Assembly: GCA_012523015.1 (NCBI GenBank)
Contig: JAAYJI010000106.1
Coordinates: forward strand, 1-39,853
DNA length: 39,853 nucleotides
Direction of reading: 5' to 3'
Source: Candidatus Hydrogenedentota bacterium
GTDB lineage: Bacteria; Hydrogenedentota; Hydrogenedentia; Hydrogenedentales; CAITNO01
Shown here: positions 1 to 8,326 of the stretch, piece after piece
Numbering within the stretch: position 1 is the stretch's first letter
Layout: each line of letters starts with the position of its first letter
Position numbers and translations under genes: made by a program
Notes under the pieces: generated by a model
The model's input: the letters and a program-made list of their open reading frames with translations, nothing else
Databases searched by the model: none
Told to the model about the DNA's origin: nothing

Positions 1-37
1 CATCATAATGAAATCCTTTGAAGCATTACGAAGATTC

Positions 38-1060
38 TCACTGATCAGAGCCTATTTCATTTTCCGGAGCCCCATAATGTGAATATTTTTTAGATAAGAA
101 ATAAAAATATAAACAACACAGAACTAACAAGGTAATTATAATTAAAGGAGTATATCCTATCCTCTCGGGTTCAGATTGTATCCATGACAAAATGATGTTG
201 CCGTAGAACTCCGGTTCATTATGCGAAAGCACATACTGTTTTAGATAAATGCCGAAATCTGTAGAAGAGGTCGAAGGTATTGGGTTCGCAGGATTAATGT
301 GTCTTGTCAAGGCGTAGAGAATACTATTTCGATGATACGTTGCCATAAGGCCAAAAATAGCGTAAAATAAAGCGGTGAAAGGATGTTGCAATATGATGTA
401 CCCCCTCCACAAAGCCGCCAATGCAAAAAAAACAAGTATAAAACAAACAAAATAAATAATATCAACTCCGAAAACATTTGTTTCAAAGAAAAAATACAGA
501 GCTCCATAGACTGCCCAGAATAGTAATAAAAGAATAATTCCTATGCGTGTAGATAAGGAGAGAGGTATTTTCTGCATCGTTTCCTTTGTTTTTTGCTCGC
601 CAGACCAGTCGTAGTTGCCATATCGCCTTTTATTTTCCCGAAGCTCTTTTATATATTCCTTGACAAGAAAAAAACAAAAAATAGAGGATAAGCAGATCAA
701 AATATAATGATGAAAATAGAGTAGGGGAATAGAATCCGGAGATCCCACAGGAAGTAAATTCCCAGCGTAAGTTTCTGCCTCAATATCTTTAGCAATGAAA
801 TACATCTCGCGCGCATAGAGTCGAATTCTAACAATTGTGACGGGCAGGAAAAGACCCAAGACTGGAAGGCATAGCAAAATGCTCATTAAACGGCCGGCTC
901 CCAGTGGATCATAGAAAGATAGGAGATAGAACAATATTGGGAACATAAACAGAGGGTACAGATAGGACGCAGGCCAAGCATAAAAAAAGGCAACGGAAAA
1001 GATTAGAAATAATGCACAGCCCACATATACTGATAGGGATATTTTGTTGGGAGGACGCAT
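38..1060 (-). CDS. Multi-pass membrane protein of unknown function
   Basis: 340 aa, not recognised as a known family. The sequence is strongly hydrophobic with about eight likely membrane segments (roughly residues 10-28, 35-52, 59-80, 115-135, 172-192, 200-220, 225-242 and 303-325). A charged loop lies around residues 136-170. The ATG is preceded by AAGGAG with a 6-nt gap, so the start is well supported. The gene is visibly more AT-rich than the genes to its right. No catalytic motif is visible, so no function is assigned. Downstream on the same strand, an AAAGGA stands 8 nt before an ATG at position 6, so another minus-strand gene may begin at the left edge, but only two codons are inside the window. 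Confidence 0.75.
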   Translation of the reverse strand: MRPPNKISLSVYVGCALFLIFSVAFFYAWPASYLYPLFMFPILFYLLSFYDPLGAGRLMSILLCLPVLGLFLPVTIVRIRLYAREMYFIAKDIEAETYAGNLLPVGSPDSIPLLYFHHYILICLSSIFCFFLVKEYIKELRENKRRYGNYDWSGEQKTKETMQKIPLSLSTRIGIILLLLFWAVYGALYFFFETNVFGVDIIYFVCFILVFFALAALWRGYIILQHPFTALFYAIFGLMATYHRNSILYALTRHINPANPIPSTSSTDFGIYLKQYVLSHNEPEFYGNIILSWIQSEPERIGYTPLIIITLLVLCCLYFYFLSKKYSHYGAPENEIGSDQ

Positions 1061-1264
1061 AAATTACTCCTTTTTTAAACACTGACGAGCTGAGATATCA
1101 GTGGAGAAAATAGATAGGTTGCGCAGGTTCAAACTCGAATTGCAACCCCTTCCTGAAAAAAACTTCGATCAAGTTCTGTAATTAAATCTTTTTCTTGGTA
1201 TATTATTTAGGTTCTCAACAATCCTTCATACCTGTGTCAAGCACCCCGTTTTTTGATCCGGTTG

Positions 1265-1595
1265 TTATGGAGGGTTTGTGTGTTTCATGAGCGTGTCTCC
1301 CGACAAACTTGCATGGGCGTTTGTGGCTGAACGTAGCAACACGTAACACGAGCGACTGCGTACACGAGTATGGCGCAATTCACGACCCATACTACTTTTA
1401 TAAAACCCGAGTGTCTGAGCTATTTTCCGGTTGTTCAACCCTTGGCTTTTAATGTTTCCGGTTTTATACAGTCATCTTGTGTAAATAGTGATGGGACAGT
1501 ATGGGCTCCTTCGAGTGTTTCAACAAAACTATTGTACCGAAGATCTCTGTGATGTCTTCTTTGGGGAACCGGTTGCCTTTCAACCTTGAACCCGC
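1265..1595 (-). mobile_element. IS30-family element, decayed 5' end (copy A)
   Basis: This fills most of the 535-bp gap between the membrane protein and the FAD oxidase. Reading the minus strand from 1595, it begins with TTCAAGGTTGAAA and GCAACCGGTT, shared with the two other copies near 4515 and 34727. Where the other copies have the transposase ATG this one has CTG (1497-1499). Further in, in another frame, 1364-1426 encodes a textbook IS30 helix-turn-helix (KIAQTLGFYKSSMGRELR). Stops and a frameshift separate the start from the HTH, and nothing resembling the DDE catalytic part follows, so it is a dead fragment. The inner boundary is approximate. Positions 1061-1264 hold nothing I recognise. 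Confidence 0.7.
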
Positions 1596-4430
1596 CTAGC
1601 TTTGTTCCAGGCTTTGTGCCAGAAGTTCAGCAAAATGACGCACAGGTCGGTCTGTACAATGGGTGATCTGCTGCCGGCAGCTTGTGCCCGAAGCAACGAG
1701 ATTGGTATCGCCGGGCAGCGCGTCAATCAACTGCACTAAAGCCTCAGCCACCTCCATGCTCAAGGCGTATTTTCCGGTCATTGCGCCAAATGCGCCTGCC
1801 ATGCCGCAACAGCCGCTGTCCAGCAAGGATGCTCCACCGCCTGCCAGGCGTCTGCCCAAATCTAACATCACGGAAGTATCGGTCAGTGCTTTGGCATGAC
1901 AATGGACGTGCACCGCCACGCCCGATGAAGCCCCTTTGAAGGACAGTGCCTCCGGCTCTCTTCTTAAAAGCAGTTCGATAAAATGTTCGAAGAGAATGGA
2001 GCGTTCGGCAGCATCGTGGGCGCCCTCCAAACCAAGCTCACTGTAGTCCTCACGGAACATGGCATAACAGGAGGGTTCTAAAAAGATCAAAGGGCCTTCT
2101 GTTTGCTGCAGGAGTGCAAGGTTCTTTTTCCCAAAACGGCGGGCAAGATCAAGACGGCCCATGCTAAACGCGGGGCGGCCGCAACAGGCGTGCCCTTCCA
2201 ATAACTGAACCTCGTAGCCGGCAGCTTCAAGCACGGTAACGGCTGCACGGGCGATCTGCGGTTCGTTGTGTCGGGCAAAACAATCGTCCCATAGCAACAC
2301 GCTTCCCCGAGGAAAGACACCGGACACCTTTCGCTTTTTGAACCAATGATCAAAACGGTCTTTCACATAGTTGGGCAAGGGGCGTTCCGGCGCTACACGT
2401 GCCAAATGTTTGAGCACTGTCCTGAACAGACCGTTGCGCAGCAGCGCGTTTGTTAATCCCGGGAAGGTGCTGCCCAGCACGCCGAGCAGATCGGTACGGC
2501 TGAGTACACGGGCATAGAGAGGAACCCCATATTTGCGTTGATGGGCATGAACCAGTTCCGCTTTGAGCAGGGCGAGATTCACATTGGAGGGGCACTCCAC
2601 GGCACAGGCTTTGCAGCTTAGACAATTGCTCAGGGCATGCTCTAAAGACTCAGAGAGCAAGGGCGTGTCTGGATCATCGAGTCGACCTTCCAATACGGCA
2701 CGGATAATATTGGCGCGCCCTCGAGTCGACATGGATTCTTCGCCCGTTGCCTGATAGGTGGGGCACATGGTAGGTACTTCTTTTCGACAGCCGCCGCAGC
2801 CGTTGCATTGTTCGAGATTTCCAACAAAAGAATGGTCTTTCTCTTGGAACAATAAAACAGGGTCGAAAGGAATGGGAATGGTGCTGCCGGCTCCTTGGCG
2901 CAAATCTTGATCAAAACGCCAACGGCCATTATCAAAGATCTTGCCCGGATTCATGAGATCCTTCGGGTCGAAGGCATTTTTCACAAGACTCATTGCGTCG
3001 AGCAGTTCAGGTCCTACTTGATCCAGCATGTATTCTGTATGTTCAATGCCCACGCCATGTTCGGCGGTCAAAGAGCCGCGGAAAGCCTTGGCAAGGGCGG
3101 CGACTTCGTCGGATAGTTGACGATAACGCTGCAAATCATGGGCCACATGTAAATCTACCACAGGGCGAACATGGAGCAGCCCGGAAGCGGCGTGTCCATA
3201 GAAAGAGGCTTTTAAACCCAAGCGCTTTAGAGTCTCGGTCAGCGCGTCTACATAGGCGGGCAGCGTGTGCGGCGGCACCGCGACATCTTCAATGCCTGCT
3301 GTTGGTTTTGCCGGTCCGGCACAGCCCGTTAACAGAGACAAGCCAGACTTGCGCAATTTCCAGATTTGATCTTTTTCTTCCGAACCGTTGCATACATGGC
3401 GGCGAATCCCCAAATTACGCTGAAGCAACGCTTCCACTTTGTCTTCTTGATGGTCGTAAAATTCGACGAGCAGGATCGCCTTGCAAGGCTTGTCATCCAG
3501 TTCGAGCAGGGCGCGGGCGCGGGCGAAAGCAGATTGACCTTTCGTTTGGTTGAACAAGAGGTCGTCAATAATTTCAACACCGACCGGTTCCAGATCCAGG
3601 ATGGAGGCGGTGGCTTCAGTAGCATCACGGATCGAATCAAAAAAGAGCAGAACCAGTCCGCTGGCGGGCGTCAACGGAACGAGCCGCAACGTCGCCTCGT
3701 AGATGGAACAGAGCGTGCCTTCGCTGCCGCCGATGAGTTGAGCCGTATTGGCGTTGCCTGCAGCCAGACTGTGCAGGTAGCGATCAAGTCCATAGCCCGG
3801 CCACCGTTTGGGGATTTCTTTGTGGAAACGTCTTTCAATCTCTTCGCGAAGAGTGAGAATACGGGCGTGGCTCTCCTCAAGGCGCGGACGCATATCTTCG
3901 GAGTCAGCACTGAGTAGGGCAAGGCTGCCGTCGCTGCATACCACCCTCACAGAATCGACATGCTCCATGGTCGTGCCGTAAAAAGGGGCACGGGCTCCCG
4001 AGCTGTTGTTGGCGATCATGCCGCCGAGCGTTGCCCGTGAACTTGTCGCCACGTCGGGTCCGAAAATCAGACCGTGGGGACGGAGAAAAGCGTTCAGTTC
4101 ATCCAACACAACCCCCGCATCCACACGAACCGTACGCGCTTCTGCGTTGAAGTCAAGGATGCGCTGCGCATATCGGGAAAAATCTAGGATGAGCGCCTCT
4201 CCTAAAGCGGCGCCTGCAAGACCGCTTCCTGCGCCGCGCGGGATCATGGGAACTGATGCTGCCGCGCAAGCGCTCATAATTTCTTGGGTTTCTTCAAGGC
4301 TGCGCGGAAAGGCAGCGCCCAATGGGAGTACCTGATAAATGGAGGCGTCTGTGGCATAAAGCTGGCGCGTTAGATCGTCTAAAAAGACGGGGCATTTACA
4401 ATTCTTTTGAATACTTTTCAGATTGGTCAT
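1596..4430 (-). CDS. FAD-linked oxidase fused to Fe-S/CCG domain protein (GlcD-GlcF / YdiJ-like)
   Basis: 944 aa. The N-terminal half is a PCMH-type FAD-binding oxidase: PRGAGSGLAG at 64-73, then the glycine/asparagine FAD loop (GGMIANNSSGA), GGSEGTL and the AEHGVG motif. The C-terminal half has two ferredoxin-type clusters (CNGCGGC starting at residue 542; CLSCKAC near 602) and two cysteine-rich CCG-type motifs (ending GCCGMAGAFG). This fusion is the layout of D-2-hydroxyacid oxidoreductases such as E. coli YdiJ (1,018 aa) and of glycolate/D-lactate dehydrogenases. It would oxidise a D-2-hydroxy acid and pass electrons through the Fe-S clusters to the respiratory chain; the exact substrate is not visible. 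It stands alone, with decayed IS30 ends on both sides; its stop codon touches the end of copy A. Confidence 0.9.
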   Translation of the reverse strand: MTNLKSIQKNCKCPVFLDDLTRQLYATDASIYQVLPLGAAFPRSLEETQEIMSACAAASVPMIPRGAGSGLAGAALGEALILDFSRYAQRILDFNAEARTVRVDAGVVLDELNAFLRPHGLIFGPDVATSSRATLGGMIANNSSGARAPFYGTTMEHVDSVRVVCSDGSLALLSADSEDMRPRLEESHARILTLREEIERRFHKEIPKRWPGYGLDRYLHSLAAGNANTAQLIGGSEGTLCSIYEATLRLVPLTPASGLVLLFFDSIRDATEATASILDLEPVGVEIIDDLLFNQTKGQSAFARARALLELDDKPCKAILLVEFYDHQEDKVEALLQRNLGIRRHVCNGSEEKDQIWKLRKSGLSLLTGCAGPAKPTAGIEDVAVPPHTLPAYVDALTETLKRLGLKASFYGHAASGLLHVRPVVDLHVAHDLQRYRQLSDEVAALAKAFRGSLTAEHGVGIEHTEYMLDQVGPELLDAMSLVKNAFDPKDLMNPGKIFDNGRWRFDQDLRQGAGSTIPIPFDPVLLFQEKDHSFVGNLEQCNGCGGCRKEVPTMCPTYQATGEESMSTRGRANIIRAVLEGRLDDPDTPLLSESLEHALSNCLSCKACAVECPSNVNLALLKAELVHAHQRKYGVPLYARVLSRTDLLGVLGSTFPGLTNALLRNGLFRTVLKHLARVAPERPLPNYVKDRFDHWFKKRKVSGVFPRGSVLLWDDCFARHNEPQIARAAVTVLEAAGYEVQLLEGHACCGRPAFSMGRLDLARRFGKKNLALLQQTEGPLIFLEPSCYAMFREDYSELGLEGAHDAAERSILFEHFIELLLRREPEALSFKGASSGVAVHVHCHAKALTDTSVMLDLGRRLAGGGASLLDSGCCGMAGAFGAMTGKYALSMEVAEALVQLIDALPGDTNLVASGTSCRQQITHCTDRPVRHFAELLAQSLEQS

Positions 4431-4514
4431 TTGCTATTTCCAGAAAAAAAGGAAGGTCAAGGTGGGACTCTATTTTGCCATGAGCGCAGTGGAGTAATCA
4501 ATGAGATTATTCAA

Positions 4515-4735
4515 GGCGAATTCAAGGTTGAAATGCAAGCTGTTCAAAAAAAGAGACTTTATAGAAATCTTCGGTTCAATAGGTTTAATTAAACACCAAA
4601 AGGAGTCCATAATGTCCCACCACCATTTTACACGAGCTGACCCTATAAAACTAGAAATACTTTAATCTGTCCGAGCGAGTCGCCATCCATGACGGTTGCA
4701 GACAGAGAAAGAGAAAAGGGAAGCGAAAACATACG
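4515..4735 (+). mobile_element. IS30-family element, decayed 5' end (copy B)
   Basis: Occupies about half of the 457-bp gap between the FAD oxidase and the FadL-type gene. It starts with the same TTCAAGGTTGAAA end and AAAAAAAGAGAC block as copy C, then AAAGGAGTCC, then ATG at 4612. The reading frame gives MSHHHFTRADPIKLE and stops after 17 codons (TAA at 4663). Beyond the stop, pieces of the IS30 HTH are readable in other frames (RHP, then SMTVADRE). It points the opposite way to copy A, so the two shared ends face the oxidase gene between them. Dead fragment; no right end or catalytic domain is seen. The rest of the gap holds only a weak hairpin (4789-4806) and a lone TATACT (4831-4836) without a matching -35. 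Confidence 0.7.
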
Positions 4736-4887
4736 ACACCGCAATCTCCCCGTGTCATTTTGGGCGCGGCGAGAATCCGGTTTTAAGGCTTTATCCCGGA
4801 ATAAAGTAGGAATCGCTACGATTATTCAGGTATACTGTGCGCACTTTTCCCATAGATAACCGATAAACATAATAGGCAAATAGATTT

Positions 4888-6126
4888 ATGCGAACAAACA
4901 GCAATCATACCCTGATCCACGCGCTGACCGTAATAACCGTGCTCAGCCTTACACCGCTTCTTCATGCAACCGACGGAACACAGTTGACCGGTATCGGCGC
5001 AGTCCAACAAGGTACCGCCGGTGCGGGCGTAGCTAGTCCCGCCGATAGTACCTGGGTTCTTCTCAATCCCGCGGCGATCATTGATTTAGATACGCGCCTC
5101 GACGTGAGCTTTGAACTCTTTGCGCCGGAGCGCCACAACCGTCCCCGTGGCCTTTTCGGAAATTCATTTGCCGGTAACATGAGCGACAACGGCATGTTTA
5201 TGATCCCATCCATGGGGTACAGCCATCGATTGGAACATGGAAGATCGGCTTGGGGGATTGGCTTGTATGGAGTCAGCGGCATGGGCGTGGAATATAAAGC
5301 GTCACGCGCCATATTGCCCCGTCTCTTTTTACAAAACGGTGATCGGCGCACCGAATACAGTGTTGCCCAGTTGGTCTTTGCCTATGCCCATCGTTTGGGA
5401 GATTCAGGATGGACCCTTGCCTTTGCGCCCCATTTGAACTATTCCATGTTTAAGTCAGACATGCTCACCTTGAGTTTTTCAACGACACGGGGCAACAACC
5501 ATTGGGATGACGCTTATGGCGCGGGCTTTTCTATTGGCGCCTATAAACGTTGGGATCGGCTGTCCTATGGATTGACCTACACGTCGCGCCAATGGCTGAC
5601 TGAATTTAAAGATTATAAGGATTTATTCTTTGAATCGATGGATCTGCCGCAAATGGTACAGACGGGCTTCGCCTATGCCATTACACCGCAGCTGCAGGCG
5701 GCGATTGATTATAAATGGATCGATTGGACCGGCATCGGTCAGATCGGCGTCTCTCCCATACGCGGCGGTTTCGGCTGGAAAGACCAGCACATTATCAAGC
5801 TGGGAATGACGTGGACCACGCCGTCGCGCTGGACTTTACGTGCGGGATTTTCTCATGCCGAGTCACCCATTGACAGACGGCATGTTTTCGCCAATGCTTT
5901 GTTCCCGGCCATTACAGAAAATTCTGCGGCTGTAGGGGCATCCTTTAGAATTACTGAGCAATCAGAAATTCATTTTGCATATACCCACAGCTTTGAAAAT
6001 ACCTTGACCGATAACGGTAAAGGCGATTTATTTTCACTGGTCGGCAAAGGCAGCAAGATCTCTCTTCGCGAAGATGAATTCACCGTGCAATACACGTGGA
6101 AATTTGGCAATCGCAAAAAAATATAA
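4888..6126 (+). CDS. FadL/OmpP1-family outer-membrane transport protein
   Basis: 412 aa. A signal peptide of about 27 residues ends at LLHATDG. The mature protein opens with the family's hallmark N-terminal stretch (GAVQQGTAGAGVASPAD followed by LNPAAI), which in FadL forms the hatch region. The remainder alternates short aromatic/polar strands as in a 14-strand beta-barrel, and the C-terminus (FTVQYTWKFG) looks like a final barrel strand. Members carry long-chain fatty acids or other hydrophobic compounds such as aromatics across the outer membrane; the substrate here cannot be read. The gene is transcribed alone, divergent from the FAD oxidase and convergent with the HEAT gene 21 nt away. 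The ribosome site is weak (TAGGCAA, 11 nt before ATG). Confidence 0.85.
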   Translation: MRTNSNHTLIHALTVITVLSLTPLLHATDGTQLTGIGAVQQGTAGAGVASPADSTWVLLNPAAIIDLDTRLDVSFELFAPERHNRPRGLFGNSFAGNMSDNGMFMIPSMGYSHRLEHGRSAWGIGLYGVSGMGVEYKASRAILPRLFLQNGDRRTEYSVAQLVFAYAHRLGDSGWTLAFAPHLNYSMFKSDMLTLSFSTTRGNNHWDDAYGAGFSIGAYKRWDRLSYGLTYTSRQWLTEFKDYKDLFFESMDLPQMVQTGFAYAITPQLQAAIDYKWIDWTGIGQIGVSPIRGGFGWKDQHIIKLGMTWTTPSRWTLRAGFSHAESPIDRRHVFANALFPAITENSAAVGASFRITEQSEIHFAYTHSFENTLTDNGKGDLFSLVGKGSKISLREDEFTVQYTWKFGNRKKI

Positions 6127-6136
6127 GTATGCTGAT

Positions 6137-6166
6137 CTGCGGACTGCTTAGGATTCCGGCAGTTTT
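6137..6166 (+). terminator. Weak hairpin after the FadL-type gene
   Basis: CTGCGGA at 6137-6143 pairs, with one bulge, with TTCCGGCAG at 6154-6162, followed by four T. It lies just past the FadL-type stop and overlaps the end of the convergent HEAT reading frame. The short T-run makes this a weak candidate. Confidence 0.25.
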
Positions 6167-6858
6167 ATGATCGCCCTTGCCCGCTCCAAAGCTTCCAAAT
6201 CAGCTGGGGTCGAACGCAGCTTGGGAGCGATGGTGGTCGCCGCTTGCAGTGCTTCATCCCGGATTGTTTCGTCGTTCAACAGATCCAGCGTCAGCATCAG
6301 CGCGCAGGCATGCCCTACTTTTGACAGACCGCTCAGGATAAGCTTCCGTTCTTCTGAAGACACAGACTGTTTCACCAGTTCCGCGTAGCTGCTGCAAAGA
6401 CCTTCAGGATCATTCTGTCCCAGCATCAGCAAGCGCACGGCACCTCGGAATGTGCGGGCTCGTAAAGGGGCAAGGCCGGGGTCTTTGATCCAGTCCATCA
6501 GTACAGGCAAGGCGATACCATCGGGCCAATCCGCTATTGCACGCCGCGCAGCTTCCTGCAGCGCCTCATTTTCGGAGATTGTCAATGCCAGCACGGCATC
6601 AAAGGCTTTGCGGCTTGCCGTGACAGTCAAGAGCCGCAGCAGCGCAAGTTGAACTTCGCTGTCATTTTGGCTGAGTTCGGCACAAAGGGGATCCACCAAA
6701 GCAGGAATCGTTTCAGCACCGGGACGAAGAAAGACCTGTCCCTCGGCCAGGAGTTGGCGCGCAGGGGCGCCGTCAATGAGGTAATCCACTTGCAGTTGTT
6801 TCGGTACATCGGGAGCCGTGTCGCCAAAGTTGGCATTATTGGCATCCAACGCACCCAC
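6148..6858 (-). CDS. C-terminal part of HEAT-repeat protein, cut off by an in-frame TAG
   Basis: 236 aa if started at the GTG at 6858. It is in the same frame as the HEAT gene just upstream; only TAG (6883-6885) and eight sense codons (FQQLLESG) lie between. The join is conserved in sense: upstream ends AVYGDLSSGPQKDVTE, and this part continues NFGDTAPDVPKQLQVDY. Together they resemble the domain found after DnaJ-like or HEAT modules in many planctomycete-type proteins (DUF3395/DNAJC11-C-like, recalled pattern: YG, DVT, then NFGDPAPG and K-L-x-V-x-Y). The rest (about residues 60-236) is again HEAT-like helical pairs. There is no good ribosome site before the GTG (only TTGAG), so it is better read as the severed end of one 713-codon gene than as a separate gene. 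Confidence 0.6.
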   Translation of the reverse strand: MGALDANNANFGDTAPDVPKQLQVDYLIDGAPARQLLAEGQVFLRPGAETIPALVDPLCAELSQNDSEVQLALLRLLTVTASRKAFDAVLALTISENEALQEAARRAIADWPDGIALPVLMDWIKDPGLAPLRARTFRGAVRLLMLGQNDPEGLCSSYAELVKQSVSSEERKLILSGLSKVGHACALMLTLDLLNDETIRDEALQAATTIAPKLRSTPADLEALERARAIIKLPES

Positions 6859-6882
6859 GCCGGACTCAAGCAGTTGTTGAAA

Positions 6883-8289
6883 CTATTCGGTCACGTCTTT
6901 TTGCGGCCCGGACGACAGATCGCCGTAGACAGCTTGGGTTATTTCCAAGGTGACATTGTCAAAATTCTTCTTTTGTTCACAGAGTTGGCGCAGTCCTTCT
7001 TCAGCGGCATTTCTTTCCCCTTCGGAACGCGCTTCTTTTAAATGGCGCAGCAATTGTTCCGCATGAGGAAGATCAATGTAAGGGCGGAGTCCTTTCAGTG
7101 CTGTCAGCCGAACGCCCTCGTCCGCATCATTTTCGGCTATCTCCAGGAGTAATGCCGCCGGCGTGGGGAGTCCGCCTTTACCCAGCAATTCCACGGCGAT
7201 TTGGCGTTCCACCACGTCCTCACTATCCAACAAGGCGCGCAGCGTGGCATTCCCTCTGTTCTTCGGGAAATAGGCGATGCCGTTCCGTGCGGCGCGGGCA
7301 AGATCGGCGTCCTCGTCATTGATGAGATCAGCCAATAAGGGGAGCACAGGTTTATAGGCGATTCGTACAGCGGCATCGATCGCTGCCACACGCAGCACCG
7401 TAGCGCCTTCTTCCGCCTCTTTCAATAAAGCAGTTCCTGCCGTCTTTTGTCCGATTTCGCCCAATACGGCAATGACCGCTTCTTTGCGATCGGCGGGCAG
7501 TTGGGGCAGCAGCCTCGCTAAGAGTTGGGCAACAACTTTTTTCTGTTTCATTTCTTGGGCAGCACGCAGACCCGCAGCAAAGAAAGCAGGTTCTTCCGAT
7601 CGCAGGACTTTTCGTAAACGCGCCAGTCCGCGCGGTGCAGCGCCATAGCTGAGCAGTACGCCCCGCAAGGCAGCGGCGCGCGTCGTTATAGGAAATGCTT
7701 TTAAGCTGAAGACACGATTATAAATAAGTCGCGCATCTTGACCTTTGCCCTGCTCGATTAAGGCTTCTGCGGCAAAGAAAAGACCGTCGGCTAAGGCGCT
7801 TTGCAGTGCAAAGGAGAGATCCTTACGCCCTGCCGTTTCCCATAAGACGGCGATACCTGCAGGCGCAGCGATGCGGCCGAGGCTGCGCGCCGCCGCCTCG
7901 CGGACGACCTCAGCCTCTGTATCGCTGTCCAGTAAAGGGATGATTTCGAAGAGCCCGTCACGGTCGCGGCGAACACCCAAAGAGGCGACGACACCCGCCC
8001 TGAGCCGGTCTGAAGTGAGAGGTAGCGCGCGACGCAATGCGGCGCCCGCTTCAGCGTCGGGCATGGGTTCCAAGGCGTAGCGCGCCATATCCGAAAAGAT
8101 TTCATCGGTGAGCAAAGCTTCCAAAACAGGGATGGCTTCGGTAGTTCCGGAAGTGGCGAGGAGCCGGCAGGCGTCCAGTTTCTCAAATTGAGAGGCATCC
8201 GATTGGAGGATCGTTAAGGGGTCAGTGGCAGCGTAGTCGGCGCCAACCACGGCAAAAAGGATCAAGCTCAGTATAAAATGCGTACGCAT
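6883..8289 (-). CDS. Secreted HEAT-repeat protein (N-terminal part, ends at in-frame TAG)
   Basis: 468 aa from the ATG at 8289, chosen because AAGGAAC stands just before it and a signal peptide follows at once (MRTHFILSLILFAVVGADYA). Longer in-frame starts up to 8388 overlap the preceding gene. After the signal come ten or so alpha-helical HEAT/PBS-lyase-like repeats of about 30 residues, rich in Ala, Leu and Arg. HEAT solenoids are protein-binding scaffolds; this one would act outside the cytoplasm. It ends inside a conserved C-terminal domain at TAG (6883-6885), while the same frame stays open for a further 243 codons. Its gene starts 37 nt after the Gfo/Idh/MocA stop, so the two are likely one operon. 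Confidence 0.8.
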   Translation of the reverse strand: MRTHFILSLILFAVVGADYAATDPLTILQSDASQFEKLDACRLLATSGTTEAIPVLEALLTDEIFSDMARYALEPMPDAEAGAALRRALPLTSDRLRAGVVASLGVRRDRDGLFEIIPLLDSDTEAEVVREAAARSLGRIAAPAGIAVLWETAGRKDLSFALQSALADGLFFAAEALIEQGKGQDARLIYNRVFSLKAFPITTRAAALRGVLLSYGAAPRGLARLRKVLRSEEPAFFAAGLRAAQEMKQKKVVAQLLARLLPQLPADRKEAVIAVLGEIGQKTAGTALLKEAEEGATVLRVAAIDAAVRIAYKPVLPLLADLINDEDADLARAARNGIAYFPKNRGNATLRALLDSEDVVERQIAVELLGKGGLPTPAALLLEIAENDADEGVRLTALKGLRPYIDLPHAEQLLRHLKEARSEGERNAAEEGLRQLCEQKKNFDNVTLEITQAVYGDLSSGPQKDVTE

Positions 8290-8326
8290 AGTAGGTTCCT
8301 TTCTTAGTTGCGGCACAGCGCCTGTA

